DNA of 64,000 nt from the NCBI RefSeq assembly GCF_018918125.1, contig NZ_JAHLQA010000007.1, positions 186,001 to 250,000 on the forward strand. The letters are read 5' to 3'. The notes beneath the pieces were generated by a model. The model saw only the letters and a program-made list of their open reading frames with translations. It was not told the DNA's origin and did not search any database. Origin of the DNA: Blautia sp. MSJ-19. GTDB taxonomy: Bacteria; Bacillota; Clostridia; Lachnospirales; Lachnospiraceae. Position numbers and translations under genes: made by a program. This document shows, in pieces, positions 1 to 6,396 of the stretch; within the stretch, counting starts at the first letter, position 1; each line of letters starts with the position of its first letter.

Positions 1-955
1 TGTTAACCGCCCGATCCGTTGTACAGTCAACCCGGCTGTACCGGAAGGTGATATCTATAAAGCACTCAAAGTCAACAAGAACTGCAATGTTGTAGTTGTA
101 GGTGGTGGTACAGCGGGTCTGGAAGCTGCATGTACAGCGGCCGAAGTAGGCTGTAACGTATTCGTTCTGGAAAAGAAGGATCACCTTGGAGGTCTCTCCA
201 CATTTATTTCAGATCTTCCGAGCAAGACCCGTATGAAAGATTTCCCGAAATATCTGGAAGCACGTGCTGCCAGACTGAAAAATCTTTATGTTTTCCTGAA
301 TACAGAAGCAACTGTTGAAAAGGTAAAACAGTTCAAGCCGGATATCGTTGTAAATGCAACAGGTTCCGTACCGCTTGTTCCGCCGATCAAAGGTCTCAAG
401 GAAAATATCGAGGCCGGAAACGTGGCTACAATTTTTGATATGATCAACAACCTGAATGCCGGCAAATATCCGGATGAAGCATGCAAAGGCAAAAAAGTCG
501 TTGTAGTCGGCGGTGGATCCGTTGGACTTGACGTGATCGAATATTTTGCACCTCGCGGAGCAGAGTGTACGATCATTGATATGCTTCCTCAGATCGGTAT
601 GCTTGCAGACCCGATCACCAAATGTTCCATGCGTGAGACTCATGACAAATATGGTGTCAAGGAATATGTAAACACAGCGCTTCAGGAAGTAAAAGAAAAT
701 GCATTTACAGTAAAACTTCCGGATGGACAGATCAAGGATATGGAATTCGACCTCGGATTCAACTGCCTTGGAATGCGTTCCAACAACCCGGTACTTCCGG
801 AACTGGAAGAGGCGTTCAAGGATACAGATACTTATGTATACACCATCGGAGATTCCGTTCGTGCCCGTCGTATCATGGAAGGTACCATGGAAGGCCGTGC
901 AGTACTGAACGTACTGGAATCTCAGGGATTCCTGCACTTAGAGCCGCTTGAATAA
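1..955 (+). CDS. FAD/NAD-dependent oxidoreductase, enoate-reductase (Old Yellow Enzyme) type, C-terminal part
   Basis: The gene is cut by the window start; the frame is open from base 2 to a TAA at 953-955, about 317 codons. Two dinucleotide-binding signatures are visible: VVVVGGGTAGLEAA near the start (FAD) and VVVVGGGSVGLDV about 140 residues later (NAD(P)H). This order is typical of the C-terminal half of the NADH:flavin oxidoreductase/2-enoate reductase family, whose N-terminal TIM barrel would lie upstream. The family reduces activated C=C bonds or demethylates/dehydroxylates small molecules. Two shikimate dehydrogenase-like genes follow, so a role in quinate/shikimate or similar cyclic acid breakdown is possible (inference). 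The stop codon abuts a structured repeat. Confidence 0.85.
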   Translation, partial: VNRPIRCTVNPAVPEGDIYKALKVNKNCNVVVVGGGTAGLEAACTAAEVGCNVFVLEKKDHLGGLSTFISDLPSKTRMKDFPKYLEARAARLKNLYVFLNTEATVEKVKQFKPDIVVNATGSVPLVPPIKGLKENIEAGNVATIFDMINNLNAGKYPDEACKGKKVVVVGGGSVGLDVIEYFAPRGAECTIIDMLPQIGMLADPITKCSMRETHDKYGVKEYVNTALQEVKENAFTVKLPDGQIKDMEFDLGFNCLGMRSNNPVLPELEEAFKDTDTYVYTIGDSVRARRIMEGTMEGRAVLNVLESQGFLHLEPLE

Positions 956-956
956 A

Positions 957-1129
957 TGATACCAAGGCTTTAAAAGTACAAATGCTGAACCATGCTTACA
1001 TGGGGAAGCGTTTGAATTTAAAAGCCACTCAAACATGAGAAAGCAGCGAGTTGCGTAGCAAATCTGCGGATTTCTCATGTTTGCAGACTTGTGGGAATTG
1101 CGAAGCAATGGAACAAGTCGTGGGTATCA
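957..1129 (+). repeat. Three-armed structured repeat, copy A
   Basis: The outer arms TGATACC (957-963) and GGTATCA (1123-1129) are perfectly complementary. Inside are three consecutive hairpins: GGCTTT...AAAGCC with an inner CCATG/CATGG (about 966-1025), CAAACATGAGAAA...TTTCTCATGTTTG (about 1030-1084), and GACTTGT...ACAAGTC with inner TTGC/GCAA (about 1086-1119). Each arm has a purine-rich internal loop of the type GAA(A)/GGA. It starts one base after the upstream stop codon and ends 37 bases before the next start codon. A diverged copy with matching compensatory changes lies at 37402-37577. It may act as RNA (processing, attenuation) or be a mobile palindromic repeat. Confidence 0.75.
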
Positions 1130-1166
1130 GAATACATATCATATAAAAAGAAAAGAGGAAAAAATT

Positions 1167-2054
1167 ATGCCAAACGTAACAGGACATACAGAATTAGTAG
1201 GATTAATGGCTTACCCGATCCGTCATACACAGTCACCGACAACTCACAACCTCGCATATGACAAAAACGGTGATGACGTTATCCAGCTTGCATTTGAAGT
1301 AGACAACGATTCCCTGAAAGACGCTGTTCAGAGTATTCGTGCTCTCAAAATGCTTGGCTCCAACATCTCCATGCCGAATAAAACTGTTGTTCACAAATAT
1401 CTGGACGAAGTTGATGAAGCTGCCAAATTATGCGGTGCTATCAACACAGTTGTAAACATGCGCGACGAAAACGGACAGGTTACAGGAAAGCTCAAAGGCT
1501 ACAACACTGACGGTATGGGATACTGGCAGGGACTCAAAGAAGAAGGCATTGATTTCAAAGGAATGAAGATGGTTCTGATCGGAACCGGCGGAGCTGCTAC
1601 AGCAATTGCAGTACGCGGAGCTCTTGACGGAATCGCAGAGATCGAGATCTTCAACATCAAAGATAAATTCTACAGCCGTGGAGAAGAGATCGTTGACCTG
1701 ATCAACAAGAATACAAACTGCAAAGCTACAATGAATGACCTTGCAGACCATGACCTCCTCAAAGAAAAAATGCATGCAGCAGATCTGTTCTGCGATGCAA
1801 CAGGTGTAGGAATGCATCCACTGGAAGACCTTTCCAACATCCCGGATACTTCTTTCTTCAAGAAAGACCTGATCGTAACAGATACTGTTTATGCACCACG
1901 CGAAACTGTTATGATGAAACAGGCTAAAGAAGCAGGATGCGAAAAAGTTTACAATGGTATGAGCATGATGCTGTTCCAGGCACTGATCGCCATCAAACTG
2001 TATACTGGAAAAGATACACCGGTAGATTACATGAAAGAAAAACTTGGAATCTAA
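1167..2054 (+). CDS. Shikimate/quinate dehydrogenase-like protein 1
   Basis: 295 residues, AroE family, NAD(P)-dependent oxidation/reduction of shikimate- or quinate-type substrates. The start is ATG 1167 behind AAGAGGAA; a longer in-frame start at 1077 lies inside the structured repeat and was rejected. Visible family motifs are SPTTHN, NISMPNK with the catalytic Lys, GAINTVV, YNTDGMG with the catalytic Asp, and GTGGAATAIAV for the nucleotide. The shikimate-carboxylate serine pair SxS reads TxS here (RHTQSP), and NVTxPxK reads NISMPNK, so the substrate may not be shikimate itself. A paralogue follows at 2534. The context with an enoate-reductase suggests catabolism rather than aromatic amino acid synthesis (inference). 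Confidence 0.85.
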   Translation: MPNVTGHTELVGLMAYPIRHTQSPTTHNLAYDKNGDDVIQLAFEVDNDSLKDAVQSIRALKMLGSNISMPNKTVVHKYLDEVDEAAKLCGAINTVVNMRDENGQVTGKLKGYNTDGMGYWQGLKEEGIDFKGMKMVLIGTGGAATAIAVRGALDGIAEIEIFNIKDKFYSRGEEIVDLINKNTNCKATMNDLADHDLLKEKMHAADLFCDATGVGMHPLEDLSNIPDTSFFKKDLIVTDTVYAPRETVMMKQAKEAGCEKVYNGMSMMLFQALIAIKLYTGKDTPVDYMKEKLGI

Positions 2055-2069
2055 GAGAAATTTAGTATA

Positions 2070-2098
2070 TTGATTTAAGAAGAGACATATGCTATAAT
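2070..2098 (+). promoter_or_regulatory. Sigma-A promoter of a short RNA
   Basis: TTGATT (2070-2075), 17-base spacer, TATAAT (2093-2098). No start codon with a ribosome binding site follows; only about 75 bases separate it from a terminator hairpin at 2146-2178, so it should drive a short untranslated RNA. Confidence 0.7.
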
Positions 2099-2104
2099 GC
2101 CAAT

Positions 2105-2182
2105 AGGCGAAAAGAAATGACGAGTCCAAGGGGACAAAAAAGAGTGAAGCCCTCAGTAGTGCGAATACTGGGGGCTTCTTCT
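2105..2182 (+). ncRNA. Predicted short RNA, antisense to the 3' end of the 2226-2315 peptide mRNA
   Basis: The predicted start is about 7 bases after the TATAAT at 2098 and the end follows the hairpin 2146-2178. It contains a small GTCC/GGAC hairpin at 2123-2135. The convergent peptide gene would terminate on the other face of the same hairpin, so the two transcripts overlap over the hairpin. This arrangement resembles type I toxin-antitoxin loci. No transcript data are available; boundaries are inferred. Confidence 0.45.
2146..2178. terminator. Bidirectional intrinsic terminator
   Basis: Thirteen-base arms GAAGCCCTCAGTA and TACTGGGGGCTTC with a 7-base loop. On the minus strand it is followed by a run of six T (plus-strand A run 2135-2140), ending the peptide transcript; on the plus strand TTCTTGTTT follows, ending the short RNA. 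Confidence 0.75.
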
Positions 2183-2225
2183 TGTTTATTTATAGTAGAC
2201 AAGAAACTACCAGGCTAGTGTTGCC

Positions 2226-2315
2226 TCACTTGTCGCCATCTAACCATTTGCAAACATAATAGGCGGCTATGCTTGCCGTACAGGAGACAAGAAAAGAAAT
2301 AATGATGTTTTCCAA
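2226..2315 (-). CDS. Small hydrophobic single-TM peptide (type I toxin-like)
   Basis: 29 residues from a TTG start at 2315 chosen because a very strong GGGAGGAGG (2326-2334) sits 10 bases upstream; an ATG at 2360 would give 44 residues but lies within a few bases of the predicted transcription start. The peptide begins MENIIISFLVS, has one hydrophobic segment of about 18 residues, and ends CKWLDGDK with a charged tail. Such short membrane peptides with convergent short RNAs occur in type I toxin-antitoxin modules of Firmicutes. I do not recognise a named family, and toxicity is inference. Too short for ordinary gene finders. Confidence 0.6.
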   Translation of the reverse strand: MENIIISFLVSCTASIAAYYVCKWLDGDK

Positions 2316-2364
2316 GGGGCTTACACCTCCTCCCGTTGCCGGGTATTGGTTGGACAACATAATC

Positions 2365-2370
2365 AGTATA
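2365..2370 (-). promoter_or_regulatory. Extended -10 promoter of the small peptide
   Basis: On the minus strand TGTTATACT gives an extended -10 (TGnTATACT) with TATACT at 2370-2365. No convincing -35 is seen. Transcription would begin near 2358, leaving a leader of about 40 bases before the TTG start with its strong ribosome binding site. Confidence 0.45.
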
Positions 2371-2533
2371 ACATGGTTTAGAACAAAATGGGACATGCTT
2401 TAGAACAAAATAGGGTGTATACGAGAAAATGAAAATAGTCTTTGCTTTATCACGTTAAATCGTGTATAATAAATCACATGTACAGGCGAGGGTGAAATCG
2501 CCAAATCTTGATACGCGGAAAGGAATATGGATT

Positions 2534-3400
2534 ATGTCAAAACATATCACAGGACACACCGGATTATTATGTTTACTTGGAAGCCCGGTCGCACACAGTG
2601 TTTCTCCGGAAATGCACAACGAAGCATGCGATCAGCTGGGACTGGATTATACATATCTTGCATTTGATGTACCGGAAGATAAAATGCCGGAAGCAGTACA
2701 GGGACTGAGAACAATGGGTGCAAGAGGATGGAATATCACCATGCCGGGCAAGAACATCATGTGCAAACTTGCTGACAAGGTATCTCCTGCATCTGAAATT
2801 TCAGGGGCATGTAATACCATCGTCAACGATAATGGCGTACTGACTGCATATACTACAGACGGTGTTGGATTCATGCGAGCTGTCAAAGAAGATGGCGTGG
2901 ACATCATTGGAAAGAAAATGACACTTCTCGGTGCCGGTGGAGCTGCAACAGCGATTCTGGTACAGGCTGCACTGGATGGTGTTGCTGAGATTAATGTATT
3001 CAATGTAAGAGATAATTTCTTCGGAAGAGCAGAGGAAATCGTTGCGAAGCTGAACGAGCGTACAGAGTGCAAAGTAACTCTGCATGATTTCTCTGATCCG
3101 GAGATCCTGCGTGCATCTATCGCAGACAGTGCAATCCTTGTAAATGGTACTTCTGTAGGAATGGCACCGAATGTAGACAGAACGATCATCACAGATACAA
3201 GCATGTTCCACAAAGATCTGTTTGTATTTGATGTAATCTACAACCCACAGGAAACAAGACTTCTCCGTGAAGCGAAAGAAGCCGGATGCAAGACCGGTAA
3301 CGGCATGTACATGCTGCTGTATCAGGGAGCTGCATCCTTCAAGCTTTGGACCGGTGAGGAGATGCCGGTAGAAATCATTAAAGAGAAATATTTCTCTTAA
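2534..3400 (+). CDS. aroE: Shikimate dehydrogenase-like protein 2
   Basis: 288 residues, AroE family. ATG 2534 is preceded by AAAGGA; an in-frame ATG at 2462 lacks a site and was rejected. Motifs: SPVAHSVSPEMHN with the canonical SxS carboxylate-binding serines, NITMPGK with the catalytic Lys, GACNTIV, TTDGVGF with the catalytic Asp, GAGGAATAI for NAD(P). It resembles the protein at 1167 along its whole length (both begin near TGHT and share the VxNxRDxFxxRAEEIV region), so the two arose by duplication, but it keeps shikimate-type substrate residues. Both could convert quinate/shikimate to the dehydro forms, or this one may be the biosynthetic enzyme. Confidence 0.85.
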   Translation: MSKHITGHTGLLCLLGSPVAHSVSPEMHNEACDQLGLDYTYLAFDVPEDKMPEAVQGLRTMGARGWNITMPGKNIMCKLADKVSPASEISGACNTIVNDNGVLTAYTTDGVGFMRAVKEDGVDIIGKKMTLLGAGGAATAILVQAALDGVAEINVFNVRDNFFGRAEEIVAKLNERTECKVTLHDFSDPEILRASIADSAILVNGTSVGMAPNVDRTIITDTSMFHKDLFVFDVIYNPQETRLLREAKEAGCKTGNGMYMLLYQGAASFKLWTGEEMPVEIIKEKYFS

Positions 3401-3611
3401 GAAGAGAGAATATACGGCTTGAGAAGCTGTGAAGGGAACCTGGAAGTTCTACCTCAACTCCTCATTGGAGTGAGAAAACCGTGAAGGGACTTGTCCAGTC
3501 CCCTCACACTCCCCTCGGAATGCATTCGACGTGACGAATGGAGTGGGGAAGGGTACAAGAGTTCCAGGTGAGGAAAGACAGAAGTGTATTAACTTTACTG
3601 AGGATGAAAAA

Positions 3612-3916
3612 ATCGAGGTCTGAAATGACCAGGAGATGAGTAAGTTATCGGGAAGTCCATGGAAATCGAGGTCTGAAATGACCAGGAGATGAGTAAGTTA
3701 TCGGGAAGTCCATGGAAACCGAGGCCTGAAATGACCAGGAGATGAGTAAGTTACCGGGAAGTCCATGGAAATCGAGAGCTGGAATGACCAGGAGATGAGT
3801 AAGTTACCGGGAAGTCCATGGAAACCGAGGTCTGAAATGACCAGGAGATGAGTAAGTTACCGGGAAGTCCATGGAAATCGAGGACTGGAATGACCAGGAG
3901 ATGAGTAAGTTATCAG
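3612..3916 (+). repeat. 53-bp tandem repeat array (about 5.7 units)
   Basis: Units start at 3612, 3665, 3718, 3771, 3824 and 3877, exactly 53 bases apart. Each holds the conserved core GACCAGGAGATGAGTAAGTT followed by a GGGAAGTCCATGGAA block; variation is limited to a few positions (GGTCTGAAA/GAGCTGGAA, TTATCGG/TTACCGG). Repeats are contiguous with no spacers, so this is not a CRISPR array. Confidence 0.9.
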
Positions 3917-4103
3917 GAGACCAACGAGGATTGAGGAAAACGGATGACCTTGAAGAAAATAAGTAGATTCAGAGTCCATAAATCAAGAAAAATTGGATGG
4001 TCTGGAAGGAAGTTATTTGATTGCAGGTCAAAAAATAGCTCGAAAATGGATGGTTCAGAATGGTGTTATTCGATAGCCGGTCAACCGAACCAATAGAATG
4101 TCA

Positions 4104-4153
4104 AAATAGCGGGAAATCTTTGTATTACGAAAACGAAGAGCCCGCTATTTTTA
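4104..4153 (+). terminator. Terminator-like hairpin within repeat copy 1
   Basis: Arms AAATAGCGGG (4104-4113) and CCCGCTATTT (4141-4150) followed by T residues; a smaller TTTGT/ACGAA hairpin lies inside. The same structure is kept in copy 2 at 10771-10819. Confidence 0.65.
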
Positions 4154-4310
4154 CTTTATACAAAATTACTCCGTAATGTTCCAATAAAGCAAAAACGCTC
4201 CGTGAGGATGCGACTAGATGCATTTGAAATAATAAGAGTTTCTTATGCTTTTCAACCTCTAAAAACGTCAATGCAAGTTGACGGGTTCAAGGGAAGTCCC
4301 CTTGCAAATC

Positions 4311-4340
4311 TTGACAAAATTCTTGCTTTGTATCTATAAT
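4311..4340 (+). promoter_or_regulatory. Sigma-A promoter of the first DtxR-like gene
   Basis: Perfect TTGACA (4311-4316), 18-base spacer, perfect TATAAT (4335-4340). The start site would fall near 4347, just ahead of an inverted repeat at 4350-4363. Confidence 0.85.
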
Positions 4341-4349
4341 GAAAAATAG

Positions 4350-4363
4350 TTAGTCACATCTAA
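4350..4363. promoter_or_regulatory. Candidate operator, TTAG-N6-CTAA
   Basis: Inverted repeat TTAG tcacat CTAA at the predicted transcription start. DtxR-family repressors bind TTAG/CTAA-type palindromes overlapping promoters, so autoregulation by the downstream regulator is plausible (inference). Confidence 0.4.
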
Positions 4364-4406
4364 TAACAGCTGTACACATATCATTTACTGCAAGGAGGAC
4401 ATGCAC

Positions 4407-5228
4407 ATGCAGAAAGTCACTTTGCCAACGCGGATCGGTCTTGACATGCCGTCTTCGCACAGGGAGATAGAAGAAGATCTTCTGGAAGAACTTTGTCGTA
4501 TTTCACAGAGAAAAAATCTTTTAACCATACAGGATATCAGTGCACAACTGAATTTTTCAGAAAAAGAGCTGACATATTATATCCGCCAGATGAAGCGGCA
4601 TGGTTATGTGGAGCTTTCTCCGGAGGGAAAACAGATCTGTATTACTGAACTTGGACGTATCACTGGTGCGGAATGCAGTCACCGCCACGAAACTTTTATG
4701 CAGTTTTTGCAGTTTGTCGGGGTGGAGAGTGAGACTGCACGAGAAGATGCCTGCCGTATCGAGCACATTGTCAGTGAAGAGACCGTTCGTCAGATATGTA
4801 ATTTCATGAATTATGGTGAAACATTCGAAAGGGTACTTCGTTATACGGACCTCAGTTATCGTTATGATCCGGGAGAGTATGCCTTCCTGATGGGGATTTA
4901 TTATATGGAAAAAACCTATCCACGCAGATTTGCCCGTGAATTTCAGAATTTTTCCGAAAATATCCGCCTTCATGTAGAGGAAGACAGAAGCTGGTTTGAG
5001 CTGGAGCCGACAGGGGATCATTCGGGCCATTTGTGGTATCAGGAACAGAAGCAGTGGGTTTGTGCGCAAGAACACGATGGCAGACCTGTTTTGCCATCCG
5101 ATATCTTTGAATTTACATTGCAGAGACAGGATCCGATCATAGAAGGAAATGTACTGATTGCGTTTGCACGCGACGGTGAATATCCACTGGACTGGAATAC
5201 TCGTGAACTGGATGTACATATCTGGTAA
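4407..5228 (+). CDS. DtxR-family metal-dependent regulator with unusual C-terminal domain
   Basis: 273 residues. Start ATG 4407 lies 8 bases after AAGGAGG; an ATG at 4401 is only 2 bases from it. Residues about 20-75 form a winged helix-turn-helix; residues about 85-125 match the DtxR dimerisation/metal domain, including RHETF and the DACRIEH signature (C-x2-E-H ligands). The remaining ~150 residues do not look like the SH3-like domain of DtxR or the short MntR form; the tail ends LDVHIW. It probably senses Fe2+ or Mn2+ and controls itself and the exporter genes downstream (inference). A paralogue lacking the ligand signature follows. Confidence 0.75.
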   Translation: MQKVTLPTRIGLDMPSSHREIEEDLLEELCRISQRKNLLTIQDISAQLNFSEKELTYYIRQMKRHGYVELSPEGKQICITELGRITGAECSHRHETFMQFLQFVGVESETAREDACRIEHIVSEETVRQICNFMNYGETFERVLRYTDLSYRYDPGEYAFLMGIYYMEKTYPRRFAREFQNFSENIRLHVEEDRSWFELEPTGDHSGHLWYQEQKQWVCAQEHDGRPVLPSDIFEFTLQRQDPIIEGNVLIAFARDGEYPLDWNTRELDVHIW

Positions 5229-5328
5229 AAAAGCATGAAAAGGAAACATTTTTGGATAAACACGAATTTTCCAAATGACAAATAGCTGCGTCGTATATTG
5301 ATACCATAATGATAAGGGGATTTTAGAA

Positions 5329-6147
5329 ATGCAGGAATTACTTCATCCATCGCTTCTTCAGATTACATATTTGATCGCTCTTGAAAAGACAGAGAAAAAA
5401 CGCGGATGTGTTGGGAGAGTCGCAGATATCTGCGGGGTAAGCCATGGTCCGGTGAGCCGCTTTTTTAAAGAGTGTGTGATCTGTGGATATCTGACAGAAC
5501 AGTATGAATTCACGGAACCTGGTATTTGTGCACTTAAAATGTATAAAAGACTTCTCCACGATACGCGTGACTATCTCGCACGTCTTGGCATCAGCGAAGA
5601 AGAAATGCCGAAAAGACTTCGACAGCTTGTTGAAAATGTTGACTATGAGCTTTTGATGTCGATTACCAGAAGTGATATTAAAGTAAAAAAGGACACGACT
5701 AATATACAGACCGAAGAGTCAACCGCCTGGTTTCTGGAAAAAGTTCTGGAAAAGGGCAACTATGAAGTGGAAATTGCGCTTCTGCAGGTCAACCGGAATG
5801 CAAAAACGCGTCTGTCCATGGCACATTATGGATTTGAGCATCTTGCAATGATCCGACACAACAACAGAGGAAGTTGGATTGAACTTACGATTTGTCCGGT
5901 GCATGGAATTTCCAGGATTGATGGAAAAGATATGACAGGATGGCTTTCTTCCTTGAAATATGAGAAGCAGGGGCAGCTTTACGAAGTGGATCTCCGTACG
6001 GACAAAGTACGTATTCCTTTAAGTGCGTGCCGTTTTATAAAAAGCAGCCACGGAAATATCAAAGGCATGATCATGATTACTGTTACCTGCAGTGCAGGCA
6101 AAGCACATATGCCGGAAAGCACCGCACTTCTGATGTTTTGGCTGTAA
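5329..6147 (+). CDS. DtxR-like regulator paralogue without metal-ligand signature
   Basis: 272 residues, ATG 5329, 100 bases after the previous gene. It has an N-terminal winged helix (about 10-60) and the same overall layout and tail as its neighbour (IKGMIMITV...LLMFWL versus IEGNVLIAF...LDVHIW). Where the neighbour has CRIEH this protein reads KRLRQ, and the RHE motif is also gone, so metal binding at the canonical site looks lost. It could be a metal-independent regulator, or a partner that modulates the first protein by heterodimerisation (inference). Family assignment rests on the paralogy and the wHTH. Confidence 0.6.
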   Translation: MQELLHPSLLQITYLIALEKTEKKRGCVGRVADICGVSHGPVSRFFKECVICGYLTEQYEFTEPGICALKMYKRLLHDTRDYLARLGISEEEMPKRLRQLVENVDYELLMSITRSDIKVKKDTTNIQTEESTAWFLEKVLEKGNYEVEIALLQVNRNAKTRLSMAHYGFEHLAMIRHNNRGSWIELTICPVHGISRIDGKDMTGWLSSLKYEKQGQLYEVDLRTDKVRIPLSACRFIKSSHGNIKGMIMITVTCSAGKAHMPESTALLMFWL

Positions 6148-6213
6148 GGAAAAGAGCGGATCTGTCAGAGATAATTTATATTGACGGGGAAGGAGAAGTT
6201 CCTCAAAAAGATT

Positions 6214-6247
6214 AAAGGTTGAAATGAAGAAGTTTTGGCCTTTTTTT
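6214..6247 (+). terminator. Probable intrinsic terminator
   Basis: AAAGG...CCTTT hairpin with an inner AAA/TTT helix, followed by seven T. It would end the regulator transcript before the ABC transporter genes. Confidence 0.45.
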
Positions 6248-6296
6248 GTTGGGAAAATCTGAGAAAGCTCCAAATTACGCATTTTTTATGAATTCA

Positions 6297-6321
6297 GTTT
6301 CGTGCCCGACGGGAACGAAAC
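6297..6321. promoter_or_regulatory. Candidate operator palindrome upstream of the ABC exporter
   Basis: A 25-base near-perfect palindrome: GTTTCGTGCCCG, a central A, then CGGGAACGAAAC, with one mismatched position. A further half-site AGTTTCGTA lies at 6359-6367, about 30 bases before the ATG at 6397. The position suits control of the exporter by one of the adjacent regulators. Confidence 0.45.
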
Positions 6322-6396
6322 AAAGAAAAACAGTTGATTTTGGCTGATTACATGTGTTAGTTTCGTAGCAGAGTAAGAATAACGGAGTGGTTTAGC

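Larger units (their letters stand above)
3483..4254 (+). repeat. Long noncoding direct repeat, copy 1
   Basis: About 770 bases closely matching 10255-10921. Order: a palindrome AGGGACT/AGTCCC, a conserved stretch ending GAGTTCCAGG, a 53-bp tandem array (3612-3916), a shared unique stretch, a terminator-like hairpin (4104-4153), and a 3' module containing AACGCTCCGTGAGGATGCGA. The array period of 53 is not a multiple of three and no frame has a start with a ribosome binding site, so it is taken as noncoding. The two copies bracket the regulator/ABC transporter locus. Confidence 0.85.

Noticed and set aside
957-1129. Cloverleaf-like fold considered as a tRNA or tmRNA
   Set aside because: Too long, no T-loop GTTC motif, no CCA-type acceptor end, and arms far longer than in tRNA.
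1077-1166. Longer N-terminus for the first shikimate dehydrogenase-like protein
   Set aside because: The extra 30 codons lie in the structured repeat, and the family N-terminus and ribosome binding site fit ATG 1167.
3612-3916. Tandem 53-bp units considered as a CRISPR array
   Set aside because: Units are contiguous with no unique spacers and no cas genes lie nearby.
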